Below are positions 1 through 12,000 of a stretch of 60,000 nt of DNA, piece by piece. The stretch is from assembly GCA_950295325.1 (NCBI GenBank), contig OX485804.1, positions 312,001 through 372,000 of the forward strand, written 5' to 3'. The position numbers and the translations under genes are program-made. The number at the start of each line of letters is the position of its first letter. Within the stretch, counting starts at the first letter, position 1. The notes beneath the pieces were generated by a model, which was given only the letters and a program-made list of their open reading frames with translations, was not told the DNA's origin and did not search any database. Source of the stretch: Polytrichum commune. Its lineage: Eukaryota > Streptophyta > Polytrichopsida > Polytrichales > Polytrichaceae.

Positions 1-3000
1 CCTTAAACTGTTAGTACTAGCATAGAAACATCATTTTGGAACAATGCTAGTTGAGTAAAAGTTGGAAACACTATCACTGTATACATACGTATAAATGCGG
101 ACGAATACTCGCACATAGAAATCAACCGAAAGTGAAAGAACAGGTACAATATGACGCTTGTAGCGATTTGCATGACTCTGCATAAAAGGAACCACAGGAC
201 CAGATTAATACCCTTGTACAATACAATAGATCAACTATTGATCACAAGATGGACTACATACTCATGTCCACTCCAATAACTATTCACATATAGCATATTA
301 TATAATATTTAGATCAATCTTGCAGAACTCTATTCAAGCTTGGAAGAGGTATTGCCCATCTCAAATATGATCCCAAATATCCAGTCAGGTAATAGTAAAA
401 TTGCATTTCCATCAAGCAGGCTGTGCATATGCAATTCCAAGGTGCCCATAGAAAGCTGGGATTCTCACCTCAATGCTGGCAAGCAAGATACGAAGTGCCA
501 TTTCATGACAGTATTTGCCTCTCAAGGGATATGCGCCATATCTGTTGCAATGGTGCCCAAGTAATAACACCCACATTAAGAATACAAATTCAGAAGTTGA
601 ACAAGACACATTTCAATAAGTAATTTGGTACATCAAGGACATCAAAAAAGAATTTAGCCATGTAGTGCACTACAAACTATTGTCTGATAATCTAAATTAG
701 GATATTTGGGAAAAAAAGGTTAACATACTTGGAATAGCACACTTCACCATTGTTTCCACAAAGCACAGCCATGTCTGTCGCTGTGCACATCATAAGACCT
801 CCTTCAGAAATAGACTGCACTGCTGAGTCCAGGAAAACTGATGGTGATCCATACGGATCTAAATCAACCTGCATCATCACACTCTTTCTTCAGAATATAG
901 AAGTCTACACATGCCCTTCCATGTAGCTTCTGCAATCTACAACTAAAGAAGAATAATTCCAAATGTTCTTCCATCCAAGTATATCAAAAAAGTCATCAAT
1001 CTTGCAGTTTGAAGAAAACCTCCCCCTCTAGCTCATAAGCTACAAATAGACCAGGAATATCAAAGACAGACAAAGACTATGAATCAAAGAGAAGGGCATG
1101 ACAACAGCCATAGAGATTATGCATGATTTGCTAGTAGTTAGAATCATACCACATCAAATTCCTTCTCATGAGAAAGCATGTATATGCGAGAATCAGCATG
1201 GTGGGCTGTCAACTTCGCCATGGCCACCTTCCCATTAAGTCTAATGTTGCGCTCACATGCCTCAACAGCCACTGAAAGATAACACCAACATTGCTATGAT
1301 TAAGCTCGTGAAGCACAAAATATCCAAACTAAGTCAAATTGCTAGATTAAAGGAATATCAAACACTCTCATGTTGGATGTGCATGCATTCCCCTCTACAC
1401 AGCAGGCGGATTATAGCATGCTCAACCCAATAATTAAAAGTTGCTGCCCTCCACCTAGGCAGGTGTATAATACCTTTATCATTATCGCAAGCTATCACAG
1501 TCCCAACCTGCTCAACTTCTTTGGCATACCGAATAGCCCTCAATCCCGAAGCTGCTAGTGCCTGCATAGCATGAATCACACACCACTTTAATTCCCAATC
1601 AAGATGTGAGAACGTTGTCCTTCATGTGAATATTCTGGCATGTACACTTCAGAATGACCAGAGAATAATCCCCTTGAAAGAATAGTGTAAGGATCGCAGA
1701 CACTTAAGTAGCTGGTTTCAGGAAAGAGTCCATATCATCCAAGGTCTTGATAATTTGGAAAACATTAAGAGGGAATATCAGTGCTCTCTAGATAGACAAA
1801 GACGTAGACTTTTGTCAGAGCTTCAAAGTTTGCAAATGGAACATCTACTAAATAATAACTGCAGATATTATCACGATATGACACCATATCACGTATCTCG
1901 ATGAAATCATTGACCTATCTGGTGCAACAGCAGGAAAGAGAGGTACAAGGAGATATGAGAAAGGGAATTGAAACACGAGAACCCAGAAGACTAAGGTGCA
2001 GTTTACTCTAAATGTTGTTTGCCAATCTTATTTTGTGCTTTAATGAACATATACCACGACACCGCCATGATGTTAATTGTATTGCCTTCATGAGCACACA
2101 GCCTCATAATATTCAACTGGTCTTGTCAGTTTTCAAAAGTATGTATGGTTCAGTTGACAAGTCATTCTAAAATGTGAAAGGGGAGAAATAATTTACCCAT
2201 CTGGTGCAACAGCAGGAAAGAGTTTCATATGTTTTTCACTTAATTTTTAAGCATTGAGAAAGGGAATTGAAACATGACTGACCCAGAAAACTGATTGTTG
2301 TTTGCCAATCTTTTCTGTGTGCTTCAGGAACATATACCACGAACCCAACACAAAATGATACTTTTTCTTCATGAACAGACAGCCTTGTGAAATTAAATAA
2401 CTTATGAGATTCAGAAGTATGTATTATTGGCAAGACAACTCGATCTACAATGTGAAAAGGGCAGAATTCAAATTAAGAAGTCTCCAATCTGTACCTCTAG
2501 AATGTGAAGGGGTTTTGCAGTGGTTGAGTCTAGAGTGGACTCCACTGCAGCAACTGTGTCCTCCTCAGCCTTTTGTACAGGGCTACTCTCAGGATTTTCA
2601 TCTCTACTTTCTGACTTCTGATCAGGGGTTCCCACAGCCTCCATACCATCATCTGCAGGCAAGTTTTTGTCTTCTGGTGCTGCTGCTGCTGCTGCAGCAG
2701 TCTCTTCTGCTTGTGAATTTCCATTTCCCTTTGATTTGTCAGCAAGGCCCAGACCTTTCTTACTGCTGCGTGAGGTTGCCTTCTTTACCAGCTCAAGTTC
2801 GTGCTCCTCTTGGCGCTTTGCGGCAAATGCTCGTAACACAGCTATAGACAAATCCCGGTTCACTATCTGCTCATGGCCATCACAACGGCAGACAAAGAAA
2901 CCTCAGCGAAAACCTCTGCAATTTCGAAATAACCCCCTTTTTATTTCTGCAACGTAAGGTAAGTGGGCTTAACTCGGTTACTTATCTTAATCGGACATTT

Positions 3001-3694
3001 ATATTTGCGTGGTGGGTGGTTAGGTGCACATCTAAGAACAGACACCAAAAAAGACATAATGTGTTTATAAAAATTGGACTCCGTGCTCCAATTTCATTAA
3101 GCATTCTACAATGCTCAGTAATCAACATAATTAGAGGGACCTATATGGCCTTCTTATGGCTCACTATCAGTATACTTTGATAATTCATAACAATTTAAGA
3201 TTAGCTCCAATACTTTCTGGGATTGATCTCAGCTTGTTCAGATACTTACATTTGCGTACGCACAGAATTTTCAACCTCGCAAATCTGAGTAGTGTAAGGT
3301 AGCAAACAATAAAAAGTAACAAAATAAGACCCATCTACCTTAATAGACAAGAGACAGACAAACAGAAAGATAGAAAGACAGACAGCACCTGAGCCTTATT
3401 GTAGAACACATCGTTTCCATGAAGCAGAATGTCTGCCTCCCCTTCCCGAAGGATGGTAGGCTCAGCCACGGGTCCTTTGGGTGGCCCTCCCTTCTTCTTG
3501 CCCACCCTGTGCTGCTGCTGCTGCTTGGCTTGCGATGATGCATTCCCACCCAATTCCTCCGCCATGCCCTCCATATCCTCTTCTGCTTCCTTGTTCAAAT
3601 CGGTGGTGAACACTCGGTGTGCGTGCACTGGGATGTGAAATAATGTAGTTTCGGTGCGAGCGACGCGTCTAGCGAGGAGTAGCCATGGCCTCAT
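1..3694 (-). CDS. TRM1: tRNA (guanine26-N2)-dimethyltransferase, 5' part of gene
   Basis: The product dimethylates guanine 26 of nuclear and organellar tRNAs using S-adenosylmethionine. Seven exons are visible on the minus strand: 3694-3389, 2866-2495, 1561-1474, 1271-1150, 868-729, 541-469 and 177-89. All junctions are GT-AG and keep the frame. Exon 1 ends in [20 protein letters not shown], which continues into [14 protein letters not shown]. Exon 3 carries the SAM-binding segment [16 protein letters not shown]. Exon 5 carries the methyltransferase signature DLDPYGSP and [11 protein letters not shown]. Exon 6 has [20 protein letters not shown], and exon 7 has KRHIVPVLS and [12 protein letters not shown]. 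The gene runs off the left edge, so the C-terminal zinc-binding part is not seen. The ATG at 3694 is chosen because an upstream in-frame GTG is not a plausible plant start. The first 35 residues are rich in Arg and hydrophobics with few acids, consistent with an organelle presequence (inference). Exon 2 contains a lineage-specific-looking acidic, Ala-rich insert. Confidence 0.93.
1917..2395. repeat. Direct duplication inside TRM1 intron 2
   Basis: Two copies of roughly 170 bp lie at about 1917-2110 and 2199-2395. Both start at 'atctggtgcaacagcaggaa' and share 'gagaaagggaattgaaaca', 'gttgtttgccaatctt' and 'gaacataaaccacga'-like stretches. They are diverged by substitutions and small indels. 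The duplication accounts for part of the length of this intron (1562-2494). Confidence 0.75.
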
Positions 3695-3834
3695 AAGCCC
3701 CACACTCCTTTTCTTTACTTACCTGCCAGGAAGCTAACCCAATAGCAAAATCATGAACACAAGCCAACCTTTTTAGCAGTAACAACACACTGGCAGGTTG
3801 GTTGGTTGCACATGTGGTCTAATGAGAAGAAGAA

Positions 3835-3865
3835 GAAGAAGAAGAAGAAGAAGAAGAAGAAGAAG
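3835..3865. repeat. (GAA)n microsatellite
   Basis: About ten uninterrupted GAA/AAG triplets lie roughly 140 bp upstream of the TRM1 start codon, in the presumed promoter or 5' UTR. The poly-lysine reading frame across it is a product of the repeat, not a gene. Confidence 0.95.
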
Positions 3866-3977
3866 GGGGAAGTACTTTACTCGCAGCCTAAGTTAATCAA
3901 GCCATCCATGCCTTCACTTCCATTCCCAGAGAGACTCATAAAACCCAAAGCCTCAATTCCACTGCTGGCTCAGTCCA

Positions 3978-3986
3978 AAACCCTAA
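3978..3986. promoter_or_regulatory. Telo-box AAACCCTAA upstream of TRM1
   Basis: A perfect AAACCCTAA lies about 285 bp upstream of the TRM1 ATG. Telo-boxes are known in promoters of plant genes for translation and RNA processing, which fits a tRNA-modifying enzyme. Its role here is inferred from position only. Confidence 0.45.
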
Positions 3987-5575
3987 ACAGAGCAGGCAGG
4001 GGGATATGACGGATATAGATGATACCATCAGATGAAGAAGGAAAAGTTAAAACCGGCGACCGTGGAGGACTCGGAAGGCCACATGGGCACGACAAAAGAA
4101 CCCGAGAGACAAAAAGACGGAATCTCCACTTATTCAATCCGCGGACCTATCATAGTTATTAGGACCATTCACGTTGGTATAGTGGGGAGAGGAGTGTCTC
4201 ATCCACGGTTATAGGGATAACTTTTATATAGGGAAGATGAAAGTCGACCTACCTATAACCCACCCTAAACCCATAAAACCTACCAACCCATAAAACCTAC
4301 CAACCCATAAAGCCTGGCAGTCTGCAGATCTCTTCTCCCGTGCTTACCGTGGTACTAAACTTGAAGAGCATTCGGAAAATTTGCGTTTTGTATTTATTAA
4401 ATTCTTTGCTGATAGGTATGTAATTCCAACTTCCCTCTTTTTAAACGTATCAACTTCTGGGACAATGCTACATTGAAGCACCATTAATGTGATGATGGCC
4501 CTCATTTGTTCTGAGTGTACATTATCGTCTTAGAACTAACAATGTGCAGAGCGTTTTGAGGATACCAGAAGCCCCTGCAGTAATATGTGGTCTCTTTTGG
4601 TTTAAATATGGAAGGCATGACCAAATAAGCTTGTGTTAAGGTTCGCAAGCCAGCGACTTGCTAAGTTTCCGCAGCTTTTGAGGGCAATGTTCTTGTGTTC
4701 CTTCTGGTTTCTGGTTTGAAGGTTGGCCAATTTCTTGGTTCATTGGAAGTAGTGACGGTTTGCATAGCAAGCATACGTGTGAGATTGTAGAGACTACCTT
4801 GAAGTTCGATCCAAGTTTAGGGCTAAGATATAAGTTACTGTCTAGTCTCAGGACCAAGCTGCCGCTACTGACATACATTATTTCGGCTATTAACACAATC
4901 TGTTGCCAAGGTATTACAGCTACGAGAATGTATTCTATGTATGTCTGCTTCTGCAAACTGTCTGTTATGCAACTATGTATCGTGAAGCATCCTTCAACAA
5001 GTAGTGCACACAGACAGGACAGTCTGTGGATACCCTTGAATTACGTATCATCTTGTGACGGCAGGTTTAGCTTTGGATTTGGTAAATAATGTGGTCATGC
5101 CGTGCTGAAGTAGTTTTTTTTTCTGCAAGACCCAATTTTTTCCTGTTCCTAACGGCGATTTTTAAAATAAGAAAACACAGTGATGAAAATCCAGGTGAAT
5201 ACTACCTTTAATGAACCGCGACTCCGACAAGTTATGTAACCCCAGGGCACATGTGCCATATGGTGTGAACTAAGATAAAATCATATGCGAAAGAAAGTGT
5301 GACGTGATTATGTAGAAATTACAGCTTCTAACTATCTACTACAATCAGTGGCGTACAAACCTCTAGGTATCTCTGATCTGAGACAATTTTGGGGTCACGC
5401 GTCCCTTCCTCTGTGGACAACCTTGAAATATGTGTCACCTTGTCACAGCAGGTCTAGCTTTCATTATGCTTTGAATTGGGTAAAGAATGTGCTCATACCG
5501 TGCTGAAGTGGTTTCATTCTCTGCGGGACGCAATTTTATCCCCAGCTGCAGATTCAGGAGGCTGGAGAAGAAGGT
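3987..5575. other. Intergenic region between TRM1 and the 5.6-kb gene
   Basis: I see no supported gene. It holds a 17-bp tandem repeat (cccataaaacctaccaa, about 2.7 copies, 4270-4312). It also has a diverged direct duplication of about 140 bp (5014-5150 and 5402-5546) and, between those copies, a decayed copy of the GDU 3' end listed separately. The longer frames around 4636-5089 have no splice support or recognisable product. Confidence 0.6.
5215..5405 (-). pseudogene. Decayed copy of the GDU-gene 3' end
   Basis: This stretch aligns by eye with 8190-8410, which covers the last codons and 3' flank of the GLUTAMINE DUMPER-like gene, in the same orientation. Shared blocks in order include 'gtgtgaactaaga' against 'gatgtgaactaaga', 'aaattacag', 'tatcta' and 'tgatctgag' next to a 'tttggg...tcccttc' stretch. 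The rest of the GDU reading frame is not found to the right, so this looks like a partial relic of a former duplicate. Confidence 0.6.
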
Positions 5576-8073
5576 ATGGCAGATGCCGGGTCAAATATTA
5601 CATCACCAGCTGTTGCTGCTACGCCCGCTATTGGTTCTCAAGTGGGAATGGAATGGCAAGCAGCCACGCAGAGATGGGTAGAAAGCTCTGGTAAACCGCC
5701 CTTCAGGGTTGTCCCGGACGACTCAAAGCCTACTCTTCGTGACCCCGTATCCATTTCCTTCAACCTAAGCTTTTCACTCCTGTGATTTCTGCCTCGCGTC
5801 TCCTGATTGAGTTAGGGTTTGGGTTTAGGGATCATATTCATGTCTCTTCTTTGTTCCTAGTGCCAGTACACCCCTGTACAGATCTGGATGGGGTGATCAC
5901 AGTCATTGTCATAAGTTTTGCTGTTAGGTTTATAATTGCTTACAATTGCTGTTACCTAGAGTTGTACTTTCCTACTTGTGACAAGTTTTTCTTGTATCTG
6001 TAGCACTTTACTTAGGTGCATTTATCAGATAACTATTATTCATGGGCAAAGTCACCTCAGGAGTGATGAAAGATCGTAATGGCAACATGCTCGTGCACAA
6101 TTCATGACATAAATGTGAACCTTGACAACAGGGAATCATAGCTATCCACTTCAAACCCGGTTGAAACAGAGCACATCCTTCTCCAACCTCCTCCATTCAA
6201 CAGGTAACTGGTGGCCGACAGTTCATGACCTTGAATTAAAAGGGAGATATGTTGCACTACCGAAGACTTCTGCCAGAAAGATTGAGTTGCAATATACAAC
6301 ACCCAGAAGACCTGTGCAACATGTATTCTATAGTGTAATGTAGGCATATAGGAATGGGTGAGTATTCACCAAGTTCAGAACAGATTTTTATGAGACAGAT
6401 ATATATGCTTCATTAAATGACAAGTTGAAGGACTTCTACGTTTCATCTAACAAATGGAATCTGCATCTCCATCTGGGTTTTTTAACAGATATAATGAAGA
6501 ATAGTGCTTGATTGTACAAAAAGTGCTGGCCTTGATCTTAGGGGTCTACTTTGCATGAGATAACTGGTTTAATTGTCTCAGCAGAATTTCTTTTAGCCTT
6601 TTATGATACTCTTTGCTAGCTAGGCTATCAATTCTACTTGTATACCTACATGATGCGCTCATATAAGCATGGCGAGCTTTTGTGGATTCAGGGTGAGGCA
6701 GGATTTGCATACAGGGGATTGGAGTTCTCCTGACGGGCATTTACAAAGTATGTCAATTATATAGCAGACCTTTCCAAATTGCAAAGCTGTATGTTGTAGT
6801 ATGCCCATGTAGAATGCCAACTTTTCTGACCAGTCTAATCACACAGAGTTCACTAAGATACAGAGGCAAGACCCAGAGCTTTGAAATTGGCAACACAGCT
6901 TCGATATGAGAGGCTTACAAGTCTTACAAAGCTACATTCCAGTAACGTCAGTGTGTATAGGCATCAAAATCTAGCACACAAGCAAAGCCAGCAGATTGCA
7001 TTGCTCTGCCACTAAATTCAATACAATGCCAATAATTTGTTGATTTGGACAAATGAACTTGCAATTTGTTGGATGTCATTCTGAAATATGGATTTGGGCT
7101 CATCCACCTACTTTTGATGATACTGTCATACCAGGGTGAAATGAATTGTATCTAAAGTACTAATTGAATTAGCACTAAGAGTAAATCATTTGTGCATTTG
7201 TTGGAATAAGCTCCTGCAGAGCCATTGAGCTTCAGGAATTCTACATCAGCATGACATTTTGAAACTTGCCTTCAATGAATATCATGTGTATTACAGGGTT
7301 TTTTCTCAGGAAAAGACATTATAGGAAGGAGACCTATGAAATTGTTGAGCATTGCCAGAAGTGAACATGCATGTACATGAAGCAATATGCAGGAAAAACA
7401 TCTTCATACTACTTATTTCCACGAGGTTTAGTTACCAGTATTTTCTTGCAACCACACTAAACCAATAGACACAATCTACACCTACCATGATATGTTCAAA
7501 CAGACTGATTTCAAGTGTAAAGAATTTGGTCTTTTTTGGTAGTCCGTCATTTATTGACTTCATTTATCCATATTGGAGAACATTCAATATAGTAAAATGA
7601 AGTGTCTCGATCATTGGTTTTTGACATATTTTCTACTAAACCTGTCAAATTCAAAATGTTGACAGGAGTAATACCCAATAGTCTGAGTTAACATATGTAA
7701 CTTAGTATAACTTAGATCCATTTAAAAGGACATGACATAGATTTTCTGGGACACCGGAATTGCTTGTCTCGTTCAATATGAAACAGTTGTTAGGTGCTGG
7801 ATGGTTCAGCTATCCCGCTCTGGTAAATATGAAGTCACAAATTCGAGGAGCATCCAGAAGTTTCATGGAAATATTCCACCTTCCGCAAATAATCTTGAAG
7901 TGTAGATTTTAACATGATCCTATCAACATTTCTTGCGTCATAACAAGTTAGATTGGATCGCTGCACCTTTTCCTATTTGCAGGTGGTGGAATAAGGTCTG
8001 GAAAGCTGTAGATTCAGATAAGCAGACACGTCTTGCAAGTGGGGACCCAGCTCGATTGTCCATTTCACACTAA
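5576..8073 (+). CDS. Unrecognised plant gene, first and last exon visible
   Basis: I do not recognise this protein. The first exon, 5576-5746, starts at ATG and encodes 57 residues (MADAGSNITSPAVA... ending DDSKPTLRDP). It ends at a phase-0 donor (CCCC|GTATCC). A likely last exon, 7983-8073, follows a good acceptor (tatttgcag) and encodes a compact Trp-rich, charged tail (WWNKVWKAVDSDKQTRLASG, then DPARLSISH and stop). It must be entered in phase 2, so at least one middle exon is missing from my model. I tested several acceptors between 5.8 and 7.9 kb without finding a convincing one. The two exons may belong to different genes. The first lies just downstream of a duplicated segment (5402-5546), which may be its promoter or 5' UTR. 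Confidence 0.4.
5747..7982. other. Presumed intronic region, no clear exon
   Basis: This AT-rich stretch lies between the two exons of the unrecognised gene. The frame at 6122-6343 is open for 73 codons but lacks convincing splice signals. I see nothing else that I can support. Confidence 0.4.
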
Positions 8074-8367
8074 GTGCACGTTTTGTATGTGACAGTAACT
8101 GAAAGCAAGGTGAAGGCTCGATAGCTCGACCTCACAAGTGCATAGATGAAAATTAATACATGCATGAGGATTCAGGTGCCTCCAATAAACTGCAACTCCC
8201 ATGAGATATTTACGACAAGGCCTCTGAGCCAAATGATGTGAACTAAGAGGCATCTTTTCAAAAGAAAGGTGAAGAGCACTTGATGTGATTTATATATAAA
8301 ATTACAGATCCTTCTATCTATCAACTGCAATCCAATGCAAACTAAGTTAATCACAACTGACCCCTGA

Positions 8368-8907
8368 CTATCTATGATCTGAGTCGTCATTCTTTGGGCT
8401 ATCATGTATCCCTTCTCCTGGATCTTCTATGTCCCTAGTTTGACTAGGATCCGCTTTCGCATGTTGTTGGGGTATAGGGTGAGCAATGTACGTGGCTTGA
8501 TCCTCACCTGCCATTATGACACAATGAAATGGGCCGCTATCTTGCCACTCCTTTGCAGTCGCGGCGTCTCCGTTTGACCTTTCAGGTGCCGGTCGACTCG
8601 GTTGAGGGTTAGGGGAATTACCAGGGGATAGTGCTCCACCGTAAAACCCTGCGAATTCATAGCTCGCAACATCACCTCGAGGCGCCGGACCAAGTGGTGG
8701 GAGGTGGTTGCCCCCCCGCAATTGAATTTGGATGCGCCGGCGCTTGAGGAGGAGACAGCAAAAGAAGAGGAGGGTGGCTGTCGCCAGCACGAGCATGGCA
8801 CTGATGGTAGTGATAAAATAGAACACTGAAGCGGACCGGTTTTGAGGGCAGTTGGGGTCATTGTTCGAGTAGGCCATCGTGTTGTTTGCGCATGATGATG
8901 TGGTCAT
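8368..8907 (-). CDS. GDU: GLUTAMINE DUMPER-like single-pass membrane protein
   Basis: Members of the GDU family are small plant membrane proteins that alter amino-acid export; overexpressors of the founding member secrete glutamine. This single-exon gene encodes 179 residues from an ATG. The order is a polar, Asn/Ser-rich N-terminus (1-28), one hydrophobic segment (about 29-54, ending in Cys/Leu) followed by a basic stop-transfer KRRR, then a Pro/Gly-rich linker. The family signature VIMAG follows at residues 130-134, in the context FHCVIMAGEDQATYIAHPIP. The C-terminal 35 residues are acidic and Ser/Asp-rich. Intronless structure, single TM and VIMAG together are diagnostic of the family. The length is slightly above that of Arabidopsis GDU1 (about 158 aa). 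A TATA-like stretch on the minus strand lies near 8990-9000, about 85-90 bp upstream of the ATG. Confidence 0.85.
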   Translation of the reverse strand: MTTSSCANNTMAYSNNDPNCPQNRSASVFYFITTISAMLVLATATLLFFCCLLLKRRRIQIQLRGGNHLPPLGPAPRGDVASYEFAGFYGGALSPGNSPNPQPSRPAPERSNGDAATAKEWQDSGPFHCVIMAGEDQATYIAHPIPQQHAKADPSQTRDIEDPGEGIHDSPKNDDSDHR

Positions 8908-8987
8908 CCTGTTGAATATATGTGTAATGCAGTACTTGATGTCCCTTCACTCTTCTGCGAGCTCACATTGGCTAGTACCTATGTTCA

Positions 8988-9001
8988 ACGAGTATATAAT
9001 T
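8988..9001 (-). promoter_or_regulatory. TATA-like element of the GDU-like gene
   Basis: Read on the minus strand this is AATTATATACTC, about 85-90 bp upstream of the GDU ATG. The spacing is reasonable for a TATA box plus a short 5' leader. The call rests on sequence and position only. Confidence 0.35.
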
Positions 9002-12000
9002 ATATTCCTGCAGAAACAACAACAACAGCCCTTGAACATGAGATAATTCCTCCTTCAAGAAGGCTTGAAAGCGGGATACATCACTAGATCTGCCGTCAGC
9101 GCTTCTTCCCTCCCTAAGAAGCTCTACTGACCAATTTCAAGCTTTTATTGTTGTGATTCACAAATAACCTTTAACGCATCAAAATAAACCCAGTGAGCAG
9201 CATGACCCTTCCCTGGTGAATTTGAAAATGATGCCATGCGTGGGATCAACCTTAGAAACACCTTGCAGTAGGTGCCACGTTCACCAGGGACCAATATTAC
9301 CCAGTGAAATATTGTATGCGTGGCCATCATGATGATGTGGCCGTAGTGAATTTGGGGGTGAGTTTGCCTCATTTAAATGCCATTGAACTTTGATAACTAC
9401 AAGTGAGATGAATTCAATCCAAATGTAAACTACCTCCAGTGATGTGCTTCAGACCCAACATGAGTGACAGTTGACCTTTTTACAGATAATCAAGTGAGAG
9501 ATTTATTTCCTTCGTCCAAACTGAAGGCTCACAGAATCATCCACCACTACCACTATCAACTGAAGATGAACTTGTAAAACCCTGACACTAAATGCAAAAC
9601 AGCTCATGGACTCTTTTCAGGCCACCCCTTCAGATTGATGGGTCAAGATAAACTGAATTGACCTAATTACTGTGAATTTCCGACCACCAGGCTGATGCTT
9701 GTGCACACTAGGAAAGACCATCGGCCAAGAGGAGAGTAGAGGTCATGTCAACATCAAAAATTCAGATTAAAAAAACTTCTGTTGAGATGGAGCTCTGCGT
9801 GTTGAGAGAGTGCACCTTATGTGTTGTTCCCAATCAATGACGTGTCGAGCTCAATTCGCCGCTCATTAGTAGCTGTCTTCCAATCCGGCCAATTTTACGG
9901 CCTCGGGCCTCAGGAAGCCAAAGAATTAGCAGCCAGAACCTTTGAGTTTCTGATGTTTCTTCAAAGCATTCTTGTCAAATAACTCTGATTTCGGAGTAAG
10001 TATATTGGTGTCGGTAGATCCAAATTCAGAAGCCAAAATGAGATTCAGAGCTATATCCAGTCCTGTGACCGCAAATCAAGATCTTGGAAGCATCACAAGT
10101 GTGGTGGAAACCCCAACAACTCTTAGTCGGTACTTGCACTCCCCTCAAAGGCTAGCTGCAACGGATCCGACAAACTTCCTAGAGTTGGGTAAATAGTGAT
10201 CCTTCAAACTAGCCTGTAACAAGTTTACCACTTAGAAAGCTCGGATAATTTCCCCAAGCGTTGACACAAACTTGCAGCCACCACAATATTCTATGCCCAC
10301 TTCCTGGATCAGGTTGACGAATTGATCCCACTAGCTAGGGGTACCTAATAACACTTCGCCCCAAAACCACTGCAACAAGAAGAAGGAACAGGAAAGCCTG
10401 GCTACCACATGATCTCTAGTCTTCTTGACCTCGGTCTATGCTCGGATTCAATCCCCAGATGTTGAAAAATGAGTAGGATTAATCTTACAACTTTTCCGCT
10501 AGCTACCAGTGCAACAAGAAGCAAAAGGAAAGGGGCTAATGGCTAAATAATAGTGCATGATCACTGTCCTGGACCGTGTCAACCAAGATAGAAACTTCAG
10601 GTAGAAGCAGGCAGACTAGGTGGTAAGTAAGTTAGAAGTGGTGGCAGGAGGTGAGAAATGTGGGAGGAGCTCGCTTAGCAGGAAGGAAGGTTCCGTGGGA
10701 GAGAGTGAGCGGGAGAGGAAGGAGGAAATGAAATGCTATGCGGATCTGGAAGTTGCGTTGAAGGGAGTGTTCAAATCTGGGACGCATCCGATGTGACTCA
10801 TCAAGAGTCCAGTCACCGTTTGCGATTGATGTGAGTGATGCGGCCGCAAGTTTCTGCCTCCGACGAAACTGGGCTGCCTTGCTTGCCTTGCCGACATTGT
10901 CACTTCTACGTTTACGATTTACTGAGTCTTACCCTGGCGGAGAACTAGAGCAATTCTTAGACCTTCTCAGCAAGGTGCGTTTGCACACAACCACCGTTTC
11001 CAAACGAGACGGAACGAAACGGTGGTGGATGGTTGTCGTATTATTACTTCTTAAGTTCTAGTTTTGAGGGATAAGGAGGGGAAAGGTGCATTGTTGAAAA
11101 TCACAATCACTACACTGACTATTGTATTTAGTGTCACCTACTATTTGTAATTACGCATGGCTATATCTATATACTATATATCTAATATTTTACTAACAAA
11201 TGTCAAATTGGTTGTTTCAACATTATAAACTATTACCAACTTTACAAGGTGAAATTTTACATTAATAGTAAAACGATATAGCGTTGTGTAACTCCAAATA
11301 GTGAGTGACACTAATTATCATCTTCCGTGTACTATTCTCACTTTGGGAGTGATCGCAATGGTTGTAGTTTACATTTTTGGCTCACTTCTGTTTGTAGTTA
11401 CTATGACAGGCACCAAGGTGATTTTGTGGTTGAAAGTGGGCTTGAATCAATAGATCAAAAGTAGATCGCAATGGTTGTGTATAAACACACCTTCAGTATA
11501 GGATTTTGTTTTGTAACACCTACCAAGCAAGAGGGCACTAAGTATGGGCCACCAAGTTTTGAGGGCCCCTCAAAGTGATTCCCCTCATCACACCCACTTG
11601 GACTTAATATCATCACTTGCATAATCCTCTAGCCGTAATAGTGTTGAGTTCACATATGCATGCAATTGCTTGAGATATCTATGATGTTGTTGGAATCTAG
11701 ATTGTATATGTATTGCTACTCTCCATTATGTGATGAAATTTTTATTTTGGGTGCACATGGCATTGGGTGGTTGAGGAAAAAAATAAAGTCAAATAGATTA
11801 ATTCCACCATCCATTATGCATTTAGCCCACATTATGTTTATTATAGATTTTAAGGCCACCATAAAATGATGCCATAACCACTTAAATCAATATAGTAGGG
11901 GGATGCATTATGAAAGCAACCAAACTACACACCTACTATGGCCACATGAAGGTCACTGTCAAAATTTCATTAAACCACATGAGAAAAATTATAGGGTACT

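Noticed and set aside
2404-2957. Plus-strand frames of 147 and 96 codons
   Set aside because: They are antisense to TRM1 exon 2 and have no splice or family support.
3806-4009. Poly-lysine open reading frame
   Set aside because: It is a translation of the (GAA)n microsatellite and has no coding context.
9972-10196. 74-codon plus-strand frame
   Set aside because: No homology, promoter or splice signal I can support; its length is within chance.
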